23,447 nt of DNA from Halonatronomonas sp964558325 (GTDB lineage: Bacteria; Bacillota; Halanaerobiia; Halanaerobiales; Halarsenatibacteraceae): positions 1-23,447 of the forward strand of contig CAZLCX010000029.1 in NCBI GenBank assembly GCA_964558325.1, written 5' to 3'. Positions 1 through 7,020 of this stretch are shown here, piece after piece. The first letter of the stretch is position 1. Every line of letters begins with the position of its first letter. The notes under the pieces were generated by a model, which was given only the letters and a program-made list of their open reading frames with translations, did no database searches and had not been told where the DNA came from. The translations under genes were made by a program, and so were the position numbers.

Positions 1-49
1 CACGTTGCCAACGTGAATGTCGCGGGTTCAAATCCCGTTTCCCGCTCCA
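1..49 (+). tRNA. tRNA-Gly (anticodon GCC), 5'-truncated
   Basis: This is the 3' part of a glycine tRNA cut by the window edge. The anticodon loop TTGCCAA has GCC at positions 7-9 and is closed by a CACG/CGTG stem. It is followed by a variable loop, a T-arm (GCGGG, loop TTCAAAT, CCCGT), the 3' acceptor strand TTCCCGC, discriminator T and an encoded CCA at 47-49. The D-arm and 5' acceptor strand lie upstream of the window. Confidence 0.95.
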
Positions 50-55
50 TTAATT

Positions 56-79
56 ACACCCTAGTATGGGTGTTTTTTT
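56..79 (+). terminator. Intrinsic terminator after tRNA-Gly
   Basis: A perfect 6-bp stem ACACCC/GGGTGT (56-61 with 68-73) has a 6-nt loop and is followed directly by six further T. It ends the tRNA transcript 7 nt after the CCA. Confidence 0.85.
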
Positions 80-95
80 ATTTAGCAAGATCAAT

Positions 96-124
96 TTGAC
101 TATTAGTTGTTTTTAACATAAAAT
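96..124 (+). promoter_or_regulatory. SigA-type promoter of the transporter pair
   Basis: The -35 box TTGACT (96-101) is separated by exactly 17 nt from the -10 box TAAAAT (119-124). It lies between the tRNA terminator and the permease ribosome binding site. The leader would be only about 35 nt, too short for a cobalamin riboswitch. Confidence 0.75.
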
Positions 125-166
125 TGGTTTAATAATACATTATTATTTGATTTGGAGGCCAATTTT

Positions 167-1177
167 GTGAGTAATAAGAAAACGTTAATTATATTTATAT
201 TTTTAATTATTGCTTTATTTATTACATTCATGCTTTCATTAATGATTGGAAGTACTCCAATTCCAATTAAATCTACACTGATTTCTTTGTTTAAATTTAA
301 TGGGGAGTTAACTAGATTTTCGGTAATTATTAGAAATATAAGGCTTCCCCGAGTAATTTTAAGTTTTTTAGTTGGGTCTAGTTTAGCTATTGCAGGAGCT
401 GTTTTTCAAAGTATAATAAGAAATCCGATGGTAGACCCATATATAGTCGGAATATCTGCTGGAGCAGGGACTGCTGCTACTATAGCAATCATTTATAATA
501 TGAGCTGGACTTTATTTTATTTTAGTACTATTCCATTATTTGCTTTTATAGGAGCATTAATAACTGTTATTTTAGTTTATAATTTATCAAAAGTAGGCAA
601 TAAAATTCCTGTAATGAATTTTTTACTCGCAGGGGTAGCAACTGGCTTTATTTTAGATGCTATTAGATCATTTTTAATGGTTATAGGCACTAATGATATG
701 CAGCAAGTTGTATTTTGGTTAATGGGTAGTTTAGCTGGTTCTAATTGGAGAGATATAAGAATAGTATTACCATACTATTTAATTGGTTTAATACCTATTA
801 TTTTTTATGTTAAAGATTTAAATATAATTTTACTAGGTGAAGATAATGCTCAAACTTTAGGTGTTGAAGTTGAAAAAGTAAAAAAAATATTAATAACAGG
901 GGCTACTTTAATTACTGCAGCAGCAGTATCTGTTAGTGGCAGTATAGGTTTTATAGGTTTAGTTATGCCTCATGTTTCTAGAATGTTAATAGGACCGGAT
1001 AATAGAAAGCTAATACCTTTTGCAGCAGTTTTAGGAGGTATTTTTTTAATGATATCAGATATGTTGGCTAGAAGTTTAATGCCTCCACTAGAGATCCCAG
1101 TAGGCATTATAACAGCTATAGTTGGAGGGCCTTATTTTATATACTTATTAAGAAAGAATAAATCTGGGGGCTGGTAA
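167..1177 (+). CDS. FecCD/BtuC-family ABC transporter permease
   Basis: This is the membrane subunit of an importer for iron-siderophore, heme, cobalamin or a similar metal chelate. The 336-residue length fits the FecCD family, and the protein has many hydrophobic segments as expected for about ten membrane helices. Family hallmarks seen are the N-terminal RLPRVILSFLVGSSLAIAGA stretch, then NPMVDPYIVGISAGAG, and near the C-terminus GSIGFIGLVMPHVSRMLIGP. The start is GTG at 167, because GGAGG (154-158) sits 8 nt before it; a longer frame from TTG at 152 would begin before this ribosome binding site. The ATPase gene follows after 3 nt, so the two are co-transcribed. No periplasmic or lipoprotein substrate-binding gene is adjacent, so the substrate cannot be fixed from context. 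Confidence 0.93.
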   Translation: MSNKKTLIIFIFLIIALFITFMLSLMIGSTPIPIKSTLISLFKFNGELTRFSVIIRNIRLPRVILSFLVGSSLAIAGAVFQSIIRNPMVDPYIVGISAGAGTAATIAIIYNMSWTLFYFSTIPLFAFIGALITVILVYNLSKVGNKIPVMNFLLAGVATGFILDAIRSFLMVIGTNDMQQVVFWLMGSLAGSNWRDIRIVLPYYLIGLIPIIFYVKDLNIILLGEDNAQTLGVEVEKVKKILITGATLITAAAVSVSGSIGFIGLVMPHVSRMLIGPDNRKLIPFAAVLGGIFLMISDMLARSLMPPLEIPVGIITAIVGGPYFIYLLRKNKSGGW

Positions 1178-1180
1178 ACT

Positions 1181-2440
1181 GTGCTTGAAATCAATAATCT
1201 TTCATTTTCATACAATAAGCAGAAGATAATTAAAGATTTAAGTTTATATATTGAAAAAAATGAATTTATCGGAATCATAGGTCCAAATGGTTCAGGTAAG
1301 TCTACTTTACTAAAAAATCTTTCTAAAATAATTAAACCTGATCAAGGTTCAATTTATTTGGATTATAAAGATTTAAATAGTTTAGATGCCCAAGACCTGG
1401 CTAAAAAAATGTCAGTAGTTTCTCAAAATACAAATGTTGATTTTGATTTTAAAGTTTATGATCTGGTAATGATGGGTAGAAACCCTTATCAGAATCGCTG
1501 GGGCAAAATATCAAAAGAAGATAAAGATGTTGTAGAAGAAGCCTTGGTTTTAACAGATACTGTTCAGTTTAAAAAGAGATTTATAAATAATTTAAGTGGG
1601 GGAGAAAAACAGAGAGTTATAATTGCCCGGGCTTTGGCACAAGAACCAGAAGTTTTATTATTGGATGAGCCAACATCTAGTTTGGATATAAATTATCAAG
1701 GAGAAATATTTGATTTATTATCCTATTTAAACAATAAAAAGAATATTACTATAATTATAGTTTCACATGACTTAAATTTAGCAAGTCAATACTGCAATAA
1801 GCTAATCCTTTTAAAAAATGGACAAATTTATACTATTGGAAATGCAGAAGAAGTTTTAACAAAAAATAATATAAAAGAGGTTTATAATGCTGAAGTAATT
1901 ATTAAAGAAAATATGATTTCAGGTCGTCCATATGTAGCTTTAATTCCCAATAAAAATAAATTTAAAAAGAAGAGGAATTATGATTTTAATCTTCATTTAA
2001 TTTGTGGGGGCGGATCAGCTCAAACTATTATTAATGAATTATATGATCTAAACATTAATATTACTGCTGGAGTTTTAAATCAAGGTGATAATGACTGGCA
2101 GTTATTAAAAAGCTATGGATATGAAGTAGCTGAAGTTGAACCATTTGCTTATATTAAAGAAGAGGACTTAAAATATAATAGAGAATTAATTGAGAGGGCT
2201 AAGGTTATTGTAGTTGCTGATTTACCATTTGGATATGGTAATATTGCAAATTTAAGGCAACTTTTGAATCATAAGGATAAGGATATTTACTTATTAATAA
2301 AAAGACATATTGATGATAGAGATTACACTAATGGAGAAGCAAAAAGAATATGGACTAAATTAATCCAGATGGAAAATGTTAGCTCTTTCAATAATATAAA
2401 CTCACTTATAAAAGCTATAGAAGACAAGTATAACTTATGA
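1181..2440 (+). CDS. FecE/BtuD-type ABC ATPase with extra C-terminal domain
   Basis: This is the cytoplasmic ATPase partner of the permease just upstream. Residues 1 to about 255 form a complete ABC domain: Walker A GPNGSGKST (34-42), signature LSGGE (138-142), Walker B LLLDEP (catalytic region D162/E163) and a switch His in IVSHDLNLA. FecE-class ATPases usually end near here at 250-280 residues. This one has about 150 more, starting around residue 268 with HLICGGGSA (glycine-rich), then TAGVLNQGDNDWQLLKSYGY and a VIVVADLPFGYGN segment. I recognise this as a recurring extension of some cobalamin/iron-type ATPases, but I know no established function for it. It is not CbiZ as far as motifs show. 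The start is GTG at 1181 with a G-rich ribosome binding site at 1166-1170. Confidence 0.92.
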   Translation: MLEINNLSFSYNKQKIIKDLSLYIEKNEFIGIIGPNGSGKSTLLKNLSKIIKPDQGSIYLDYKDLNSLDAQDLAKKMSVVSQNTNVDFDFKVYDLVMMGRNPYQNRWGKISKEDKDVVEEALVLTDTVQFKKRFINNLSGGEKQRVIIARALAQEPEVLLLDEPTSSLDINYQGEIFDLLSYLNNKKNITIIIVSHDLNLASQYCNKLILLKNGQIYTIGNAEEVLTKNNIKEVYNAEVIIKENMISGRPYVALIPNKNKFKKKRNYDFNLHLICGGGSAQTIINELYDLNINITAGVLNQGDNDWQLLKSYGYEVAEVEPFAYIKEEDLKYNRELIERAKVIVVADLPFGYGNIANLRQLLNHKDKDIYLLIKRHIDDRDYTNGEAKRIWTKLIQMENVSSFNNINSLIKAIEDKYNL

Positions 2441-2444
2441 TTTC

Positions 2445-2473
2445 TTGCGGCATATCAGAAGTTTTGATATAAT
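2445..2473 (+). promoter_or_regulatory. Extended -10 promoter of the 2H - pgmB - pyrR unit
   Basis: TTGCGG (2445-2450), a 17-nt spacer and TATAAT (2468-2473), with TGA just before the -10 box giving a TGn extension. It starts 5 nt after the upstream stop codon. No terminator is visible between the ABC operon and this promoter. Confidence 0.75.
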
Positions 2474-2510
2474 TAGTAAAAATCTTGTTGTATTCTTAGG
2501 GGTGTGAAGT

Positions 2511-3089
2511 ATGATAAGTCCTGCTAATTTAGAAAAAGAATTATTTATAGTGCTAATCCCTGGTGGTGAAGTGAAAAAACAGGCAGATAAAATTCAAGAA
2601 TTAATTGCTGATAATTTTAATATTTATGATAAGATGTCACGACCTGAATTACATGTTACAATTGATAGAATTAAAAAAACGGGAATTAAAACTTCAATTA
2701 ATTATATTGAAACTATTATAAATAAATGGGATGAAAAAGTAAATATAGCATTAAAGAGTTTTAATTGTTTTCATCAAAAAGATGATAGATATTTAGTTTT
2801 GAAGATTCGTCCCACAAAATCTCTAATTAAACTTAGCAAAAGAATTCATTTTGGTCTTTCAAAATTAAATTTATCTACTATTCAAAACTATAAAGAATGG
2901 AGATATCATATTACAATTGTTAATAATGCATTAATAAATAAAGAGATAACTAAATATGATTTTACTAAGTTATGCGAATTAATAGATGGACAAGAAAAAG
3001 ATGTGATTTCAAAAGTTGAAAGGATAGAAATTTGGCAAGCTACTGTTAATCATAATGAGAAAATAATTTATAGTAAAAAATTACCTTAA
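2511..3089 (+). CDS. 2H phosphoesterase superfamily protein (2'-5' RNA ligase-like)
   Basis: The protein carries the two HxT motifs that define the 2H phosphoesterase fold: H48-V-T50 and H133-I-T135, each followed by Ile. Known members open 2',3'-cyclic phosphates or handle 2'-5' RNA linkages, so a role on RNA ends or cyclic nucleotides is likely, but the substrate is unknown. The length of 192 residues is normal. The ATG at 2511 follows AGGGGTG at 2498-2504. It is the first gene behind a good promoter, and pgmB begins 13 nt after its stop, so it is probably co-transcribed with pgmB and pyrR. No signal peptide or membrane segment is present. Confidence 0.75.
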   Translation: MISPANLEKELFIVLIPGGEVKKQADKIQELIADNFNIYDKMSRPELHVTIDRIKKTGIKTSINYIETIINKWDEKVNIALKSFNCFHQKDDRYLVLKIRPTKSLIKLSKRIHFGLSKLNLSTIQNYKEWRYHITIVNNALINKEITKYDFTKLCELIDGQEKDVISKVERIEIWQATVNHNEKIIYSKKLP

Positions 3090-3102
3090 AAGGAGGGGTT
3101 TT

Positions 3103-3756
3103 ATGGGGGAAAAGTTTAAAGGTATAATTTTTGATCTTGATGGTGTTATTACTGAGACTGCTGAATATCATTATCAAAGCTGGAAAAGAATGGCTGATGA
3201 AGAAGGAATAGAGTTTAATAGAGAGATTAACGAAGATTTAAGGGGGGTTTCGAGAAAAAGGTCATTAGAAATTATTCTTGATGGCAAACAATTATCTGAA
3301 TCTGAGATGAAAAGATTAATGGATAAAAAGAATGGTTATTATCAAGAATATTTAAAGGAGATGGATGAAAGCGATTTGCTCCCTGGTGCTAAAGAATTAA
3401 TTGATAATGCCCTAGATAAAGGATTTAAATTGGCAATAGCGTCTTCAAGTAAAAATGCTAAAACCGTTATATCTGCTCTAGGTATTGGTGATTTGTTTGA
3501 AACAATTTCTGATGGGTTCAGTGTGAAGAATCCAAAACCAGCGCCAGATTTATTTATACTTACAGCAAGAAAAATGGGATTAACTTCTGATCAATGTATA
3601 GTATTTGAAGATGCGGAAGCAGGAATAGACGCAGCAAAAGCTGCAAACATGCTTTCTGTAGGAATAGGTCCTGAAAATAGAGTTGGACATGCTGATTTTA
3701 GGTTTGATAAAGTTGAAGATGTTGAACTAGAAATTATTCTAAAAGGAGCGGAATAA
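3103..3756 (+). CDS. pgmB: Beta-phosphoglucomutase (HAD superfamily)
   Basis: The enzyme converts beta-glucose 1-phosphate to glucose 6-phosphate after phosphorolysis of maltose, trehalose or related disaccharides, in the cytoplasm. HAD motif I is FDLDGVIT, with nucleophile D11 and acid/base D13. The cap contains GVSRKRSLE, motif II is ASSS, Lys lies in the KPAPDLF region, and motif III/IV is VFEDAEAGIDAA. The length of 217 residues matches the family. The usual ITDTAEYH segment reads ITETAEYH here, so residue 18 is Glu instead of Asp. The ribosome binding site is AAAAGGAGGGG. pyrR starts 1 nt after the stop, so translation is probably coupled. The lacI and sugar ATPase genes downstream fit a role in carbohydrate use. 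Confidence 0.88.
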   Translation: MGEKFKGIIFDLDGVITETAEYHYQSWKRMADEEGIEFNREINEDLRGVSRKRSLEIILDGKQLSESEMKRLMDKKNGYYQEYLKEMDESDLLPGAKELIDNALDKGFKLAIASSSKNAKTVISALGIGDLFETISDGFSVKNPKPAPDLFILTARKMGLTSDQCIVFEDAEAGIDAAKAANMLSVGIGPENRVGHADFRFDKVEDVELEIILKGAE

Positions 3757-3757
3757 A

Positions 3758-4306
3758 TTGAGTGATAACTATAAAGAAATGAAAGCTTTAGCTGATAAAG
3801 AAGATATTGAAAGAGTAATAACTAGAATTGCTCATGAAATTTTAGAAAAAAATAAAGGTAGCGAAGATATTGTCCTTGTAGGTATAAAAACAAGAGGAGT
3901 TCCTTTAGCTAAACGAATAGCAAATAAAATTGAAGAAATTGAAAGTCAAGTAATTTCTTGTGGAGAATTAGATATTACACTTTATAGGGATGATCTTTCA
4001 CAAATTTCCAGTCAACCTATTGTTCATAATACAGAGATTCCTTTTGATATTAATGAAAAAATAGTAGTATTAGTTGACGATGTAATTTATACTGGAAGGA
4101 CTGTTCGTTCAGCCATGGATGCACTTATAGATTTAGGACGCCCAGGAGCAATTCAATTGGCAGTTTTAGTTGATAGAGGTCATCGGGAAGTGCCTATTAG
4201 AGCAGACTTTGTAGGTAAAAATATTCCGACTTCCAAGAATGAAATAATAGAAGTGAAATTAGATGAGACTGATGATAAAGAAGAAATAGTTATAGCTAAA
4301 AAATAA
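3758..4306 (+). CDS. pyrR: PyrR: pyrimidine regulatory protein / uracil phosphoribosyltransferase
   Basis: PyrR is an RNA-binding attenuation protein of pyrimidine genes that keeps a phosphoribosyltransferase fold and often uracil phosphoribosyltransferase activity. The PRPP-binding signature VVLVDDVIYTGRT is present (D107-D108 to T115), as are the family segments VGIKTRGVPLAKRI, ELDITLYRDDL and VDRGHRELP-like VDRGHREVP. The length of 182 residues is typical. The start is TTG at 3758, with AGGAG at 3744-3748. It normally heads or sits in a pyr operon; here it is the last gene after pgmB, and no pyr biosynthetic gene or PyrR-type attenuator was seen in the window. It would therefore act on targets elsewhere. 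Confidence 0.92.
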   Translation: MSDNYKEMKALADKEDIERVITRIAHEILEKNKGSEDIVLVGIKTRGVPLAKRIANKIEEIESQVISCGELDITLYRDDLSQISSQPIVHNTEIPFDINEKIVVLVDDVIYTGRTVRSAMDALIDLGRPGAIQLAVLVDRGHREVPIRADFVGKNIPTSKNEIIEVKLDETDDKEEIVIAKK

Positions 4307-4315
4307 AATTTTGGT

Positions 4316-4343
4316 TCTTCAGGGAGGAATTCCTTTCTGAAGA
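4316..4343 (+). terminator. Strong hairpin after pyrR, terminator without U-tract
   Basis: CTTCAGGGAGG (4317-4327) pairs with CCTTTCTGAAG (4332-4342) through two G-T wobbles, plus a closing T-A, around an AATT loop. No T-run follows, so it may be a weak terminator, a 3' stabiliser, or part of the lacI control region. Confidence 0.35.
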
Positions 4344-4376
4344 GCGAATATATTATATAGGTTTATTTTTAATTTG

Positions 4377-4390
4377 CGCAAGCGCTTGCG
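4377..4390 (+). promoter_or_regulatory. LacI-family operator (14-bp perfect palindrome)
   Basis: CGCAAGCGCTTGCG is a perfect inverted repeat centred on a CpG. That is the usual architecture of LacI/GalR-family operators (AAGCGCTT core). It lies 26 nt upstream of the lacI-type start codon and just before its ribosome binding site, so it would block transcription of lacI and the downstream ATPase. An AT-rich -10-like stretch (TATATTATATA, 4349-4359) precedes it, but I see no convincing -35 box. The palindrome also resembles cre sites of CcpA. Confidence 0.8.
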
Positions 4391-4415
4391 AACTTGGGGA
4401 AGGGGAGATAGGTTT

Positions 4416-5408
4416 GTGGCTTTAACTTTAAAAGATCTGGCAAGATTAGCTGGGGTTGCAGAATCTACAGTTTCAAGAGCAATAAATAATAAAGCAGGTG
4501 TTAGTGCAGAAAAAAGAAAAGAAATCATGAAATTAGCAGACAAATATAACTATAAACCTAATAGGTTAGCAAAAGGTTTGGCTGAGAAAAGAACAAAAAT
4601 TATTGCTTTACTATTACCGGATCTAAAATATGATTCAAGCTTCCAAGTCCTAGATACAATTGAAGAAGAGTTAGAAAAACAAGATTATCAGATGTTAATA
4701 TGTAATACTAGAAAAATTCTAACTAAATCTGAAAAATATTTGTCGATGTTAGCAGAGGAGAGAGTTGATGGTGTAATTGTTTTTGGCGAAGTTCCTACAG
4801 GAGGAATTTTGATTAAATTAGGACTTGATAAAGAGAATAGAATTGTATTAATCGATAAATTACTTGAGGAGATGATTATAACTTCTCATTTAATTAATCA
4901 TATTAAGAGTGGTGAATTAGCCGCAGAAAAATTACTTAATGGAAAGTTGATTAAAAGTCCTGTGATTATGGTTGGGGAAGAAAATGATTATATAGAACAG
5001 GAAAGAGTTAAGGGCTTTATTTCTAAATGTAAGGAATATAGTTTAAATCCTAAAGTTATTACAGGGATAAAAACTAGAAAAGAGGGATATGAATCATTTT
5101 TTAACCTAATCGATGATATTAGTTTACCTGCAGGGATCTTTGTAACTTCAAATATTGCTGGGATTGGTTTAATGGAATCGATTAAAACTGGAGGCTGGTT
5201 TATACCTGAAGATTTTGAAATAATTGGTTGTGGCCAGGATAAAATTTCTAGAGTATCAAATCCTAAACTAACTGTTATTAAAGAACCATTGATTAAAATG
5301 GCAAAGGAAGCTGTCTCCAGTTTAATAAATGGTATTGAAACAGAAGTTAGTACTAGAAAAGTTGAAATTTATGATCCGAAAATTGTTGATAATGATTCTA
5401 CAAAATAA
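4416..5408 (+). CDS. LacI/GalR-family transcriptional regulator
   Basis: The N-terminal helix-turn-helix and hinge are clear: LTLKDLARLAGVAESTVSR, then INNKAGVSAEKR and NYKPNRLAKGL. They are followed by a periplasmic-binding-protein-like effector domain (from about residue 58 to the end) that senses a sugar or sugar phosphate. I start it at GTG 4416, because GGGGAG (4402-4407) lies 8 nt upstream and the family motif begins two residues later. A longer frame from TTG 4374 would run through the operator. The length is 330 residues. The msmX-like gene follows after 22 nt with no terminator, so both are likely one autoregulated unit. The ligand is unknown; pgmB nearby suggests a glucose-containing disaccharide. 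Confidence 0.92.
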   Translation: MALTLKDLARLAGVAESTVSRAINNKAGVSAEKRKEIMKLADKYNYKPNRLAKGLAEKRTKIIALLLPDLKYDSSFQVLDTIEEELEKQDYQMLICNTRKILTKSEKYLSMLAEERVDGVIVFGEVPTGGILIKLGLDKENRIVLIDKLLEEMIITSHLINHIKSGELAAEKLLNGKLIKSPVIMVGEENDYIEQERVKGFISKCKEYSLNPKVITGIKTRKEGYESFFNLIDDISLPAGIFVTSNIAGIGLMESIKTGGWFIPEDFEIIGCGQDKISRVSNPKLTVIKEPLIKMAKEAVSSLINGIETEVSTRKVEIYDPKIVDNDSTK

Positions 5409-5430
5409 TAATATTAGGGGGAATTAAATA

Positions 5431-6549
5431 ATGGCGAATGTTACTTTAAAAAATGTAACAAAAGAATTTGATGATGTGGTGGCGGTAGACGACGCAAATT
5501 TAGAAGTTAGAGATAAGGAATTTTTAGTTTTAGTAGGTCCTTCTGGGTGTGGTAAGTCAACTACACTTAGAATGGTGGCAGGTTTAGAAGAGATAACAAG
5601 TGGTGAGGTTGAAATAGGGGATCAAGTTGTAAATGATGTTCCACCAAAAGATAGAGATATAGCCATGGTATTCCAGAACTATGCTCTTTATCCACATATG
5701 AATGTATATGATAACATGGCTTTTGGTTTAAAACTCCGAAAATTCCCTAAAGAAGAGATAAAGCAGAGAGTAGAAGAAGCTGCGGAGATTCTTGGAATTG
5801 AGAATTTATTGGAAAGAAAACCTAAACAGCTTTCTGGTGGTCAAAGACAGAGAGTGGCATTGGGAAGAGCAATAGTCCGTGAGCCTAAAGTGTTTTTAAT
5901 GGACGAACCTCTTTCTAATCTTGATGCTAAGTTGAGGGTTCAGATGAGAGCTGAATTATCTAAACTGCATGATACACTTCAGACAACTGTTATTTATGTA
6001 ACCCATGACCAGACAGAAGCTATGACTATGGGAGATAGGATTGTTGTCTTAAATGATGGAGTTATCCAGCAGGTAGATGACCCATTAACATTATATAATG
6101 AACCAGTAAACATGTTTGTTGCCGGCTTTATTGGCAGTCCTGCGATGAATTTCTTAAATTGTAATTTAAAACAGGAAGATTCTGGATTGTATTTAGATGG
6201 GGCAGAGTCGTTTAAAATAAAGATTACTGAAGATATAATTGAAGAAACACCAGAAATCAAAGATTATATAGGTAAAGAGGTTGTCTTTGGAGTTAGGCCT
6301 GAAGATTTACATGATGCCTCTATTAAATCAGATATTGAAATAATTGAAGAGAATACAATTTATGCTAATGTTGAAGTTGTAGAGCCAATGGGGTCTGAAA
6401 TTTATCTATATTTGGCTCATAATGATCACAGTTTTATTGGTCGAGTAAGTGCTGAGAGTACAGCTGATGTAGGAGATGATATTAAAATTGGTGTTGACAG
6501 AAGTAAAATGCATGTTTTTGATAAAGAAACTGAAAAAGCAATATTTTAA
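5431..6549 (+). CDS. Carbohydrate ABC importer ATPase (MsmX/UgpC/MalK type)
   Basis: This is the energising ATPase for CUT1-class sugar importers, at the inner face of the membrane. Walker A GPSGCGKST is at 36-44, the signature LSGGQRQR starts at 134, Walker B is FLMDEP with D158/E159, and the switch His is in VTHDQTEAMTMGDR. The C-terminal third (from about 235) is the regulatory OB-fold/TOBE region seen in MalK and MsmX, with FGVRPEDLHD. The length of 372 residues is standard. No permease or solute-binding genes are adjacent. That fits an MsmX-like shared ATPase that serves several permeases elsewhere, but a cognate set outside the window cannot be excluded. The ribosome binding site is AGGGGGA, about 10 nt before the ATG. 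Confidence 0.9.
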   Translation: MANVTLKNVTKEFDDVVAVDDANLEVRDKEFLVLVGPSGCGKSTTLRMVAGLEEITSGEVEIGDQVVNDVPPKDRDIAMVFQNYALYPHMNVYDNMAFGLKLRKFPKEEIKQRVEEAAEILGIENLLERKPKQLSGGQRQRVALGRAIVREPKVFLMDEPLSNLDAKLRVQMRAELSKLHDTLQTTVIYVTHDQTEAMTMGDRIVVLNDGVIQQVDDPLTLYNEPVNMFVAGFIGSPAMNFLNCNLKQEDSGLYLDGAESFKIKITEDIIEETPEIKDYIGKEVVFGVRPEDLHDASIKSDIEIIEENTIYANVEVVEPMGSEIYLYLAHNDHSFIGRVSAESTADVGDDIKIGVDRSKMHVFDKETEKAIF

Positions 6550-6565
6550 AATAATTTGATTAAAT

Positions 6566-6601
6566 AGCCCTCTTTTATAATTATTATAAAAAGAGGGCTT
6601 T
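6566..6601 (+). terminator. Intrinsic terminator of the lacI - ATPase unit
   Basis: AGCCCTCTTTTATAAT pairs with ATTATAAAAAGAGGGCT with one bulged A, followed by a short T-run (TTT). The base of the stem is GC-rich. Confidence 0.75.
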
Positions 6602-6606
6602 AAACA

Positions 6607-6635
6607 TTTAAAAATGAGGATATTTGTTATATAAT
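6607..6635 (+). promoter_or_regulatory. Probable promoter of divIC
   Basis: The -10 box TATAAT (6630-6635) is perfect; the -35 candidate TTTAAA (6607-6612) at 17-nt spacing is weak. It lies just after the terminator of the preceding unit, where a new promoter is required. Confidence 0.5.
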
Positions 6636-6691
6636 ATTAAATAGAACAGAATAAAATTTAGATAAAAAATAATGAGGGGGCGGATTTAAGC

Positions 6692-6979
6692 ATGAATAAA
6701 AATGATATCTTATTAAAAAGAATTATACCGCTCTTTTTGATATTTATCTTAATTGTTTTTACATATCAAATTTTTAATAATTATCAGCAGATTAATGAAA
6801 TGGAAAAAAATATTAAAGATGTAGAAACGGAAATTGATGATACTGAAAAAACAAATTTAAAATTAGAGAGGGAGTTAAGTCTGGTTGATAACCCCGATTA
6901 TATTGAAAGGTTAGCCAGGGAGAAGTTGGGACTTGTAAAACCTGGTGAAGAATTGATTATTCCAGTTGAGGATGATTAA
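6692..6979 (+). CDS. divIC: Cell division protein DivIC/FtsB (septum formation initiator)
   Basis: This is a small bitopic membrane protein of the divisome that pairs with FtsL and DivIB/FtsQ at the septum. The layout is typical: a short cytoplasmic N-terminus, one membrane helix (about residues 10-28, IIPLFLIFILIVFTYQIF), a coiled coil (about 32-62) and the family signature NPDYIERLAREKLGLVKPGE near the end. The length of 95 residues fits. The ribosome binding site GAGGGGGCGGA is strong. In Bacillus, divIC is followed by an S1 protein, spoIIE, tilS, hpt and ftsH; here tex lies between divIC and the S1 gene. A weak AT-rich hairpin spans its stop codon (6978-7004), just before the tex ribosome binding site. 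Confidence 0.93.
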   Translation: MNKNDILLKRIIPLFLIFILIVFTYQIFNNYQQINEMEKNIKDVETEIDDTEKTNLKLERELSLVDNPDYIERLAREKLGLVKPGEELIIPVEDD

Positions 6980-7020
6980 TAAAAACTTAATAAGTTTGTT
7001 TATTAGGAGGAAAATGTTTA

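Noticed and set aside
80..166. Possible cobalamin riboswitch before the BtuC-like permease
   Set aside because: Fewer than 90 nt lie between the tRNA terminator and the start, mostly taken by the promoter; no B12-box motif is visible.
4377..4390. Palindrome considered as an attachment site or phage repeat
   Set aside because: No integrase or duplicated copy is present. The position before a LacI-family gene and the AAGCGCTT core explain it as an operator.
4319..4543. Minus-strand open frame opposite the lacI start
   Set aside because: It is antisense to the HTH coding part of lacI, has no ribosome binding site and no recognisable domain. The same applies to the minus-strand frames at 5994-6260, 6911-7249, 12453-12668, 16527-16820, 21011-21289 and 22325-22543.
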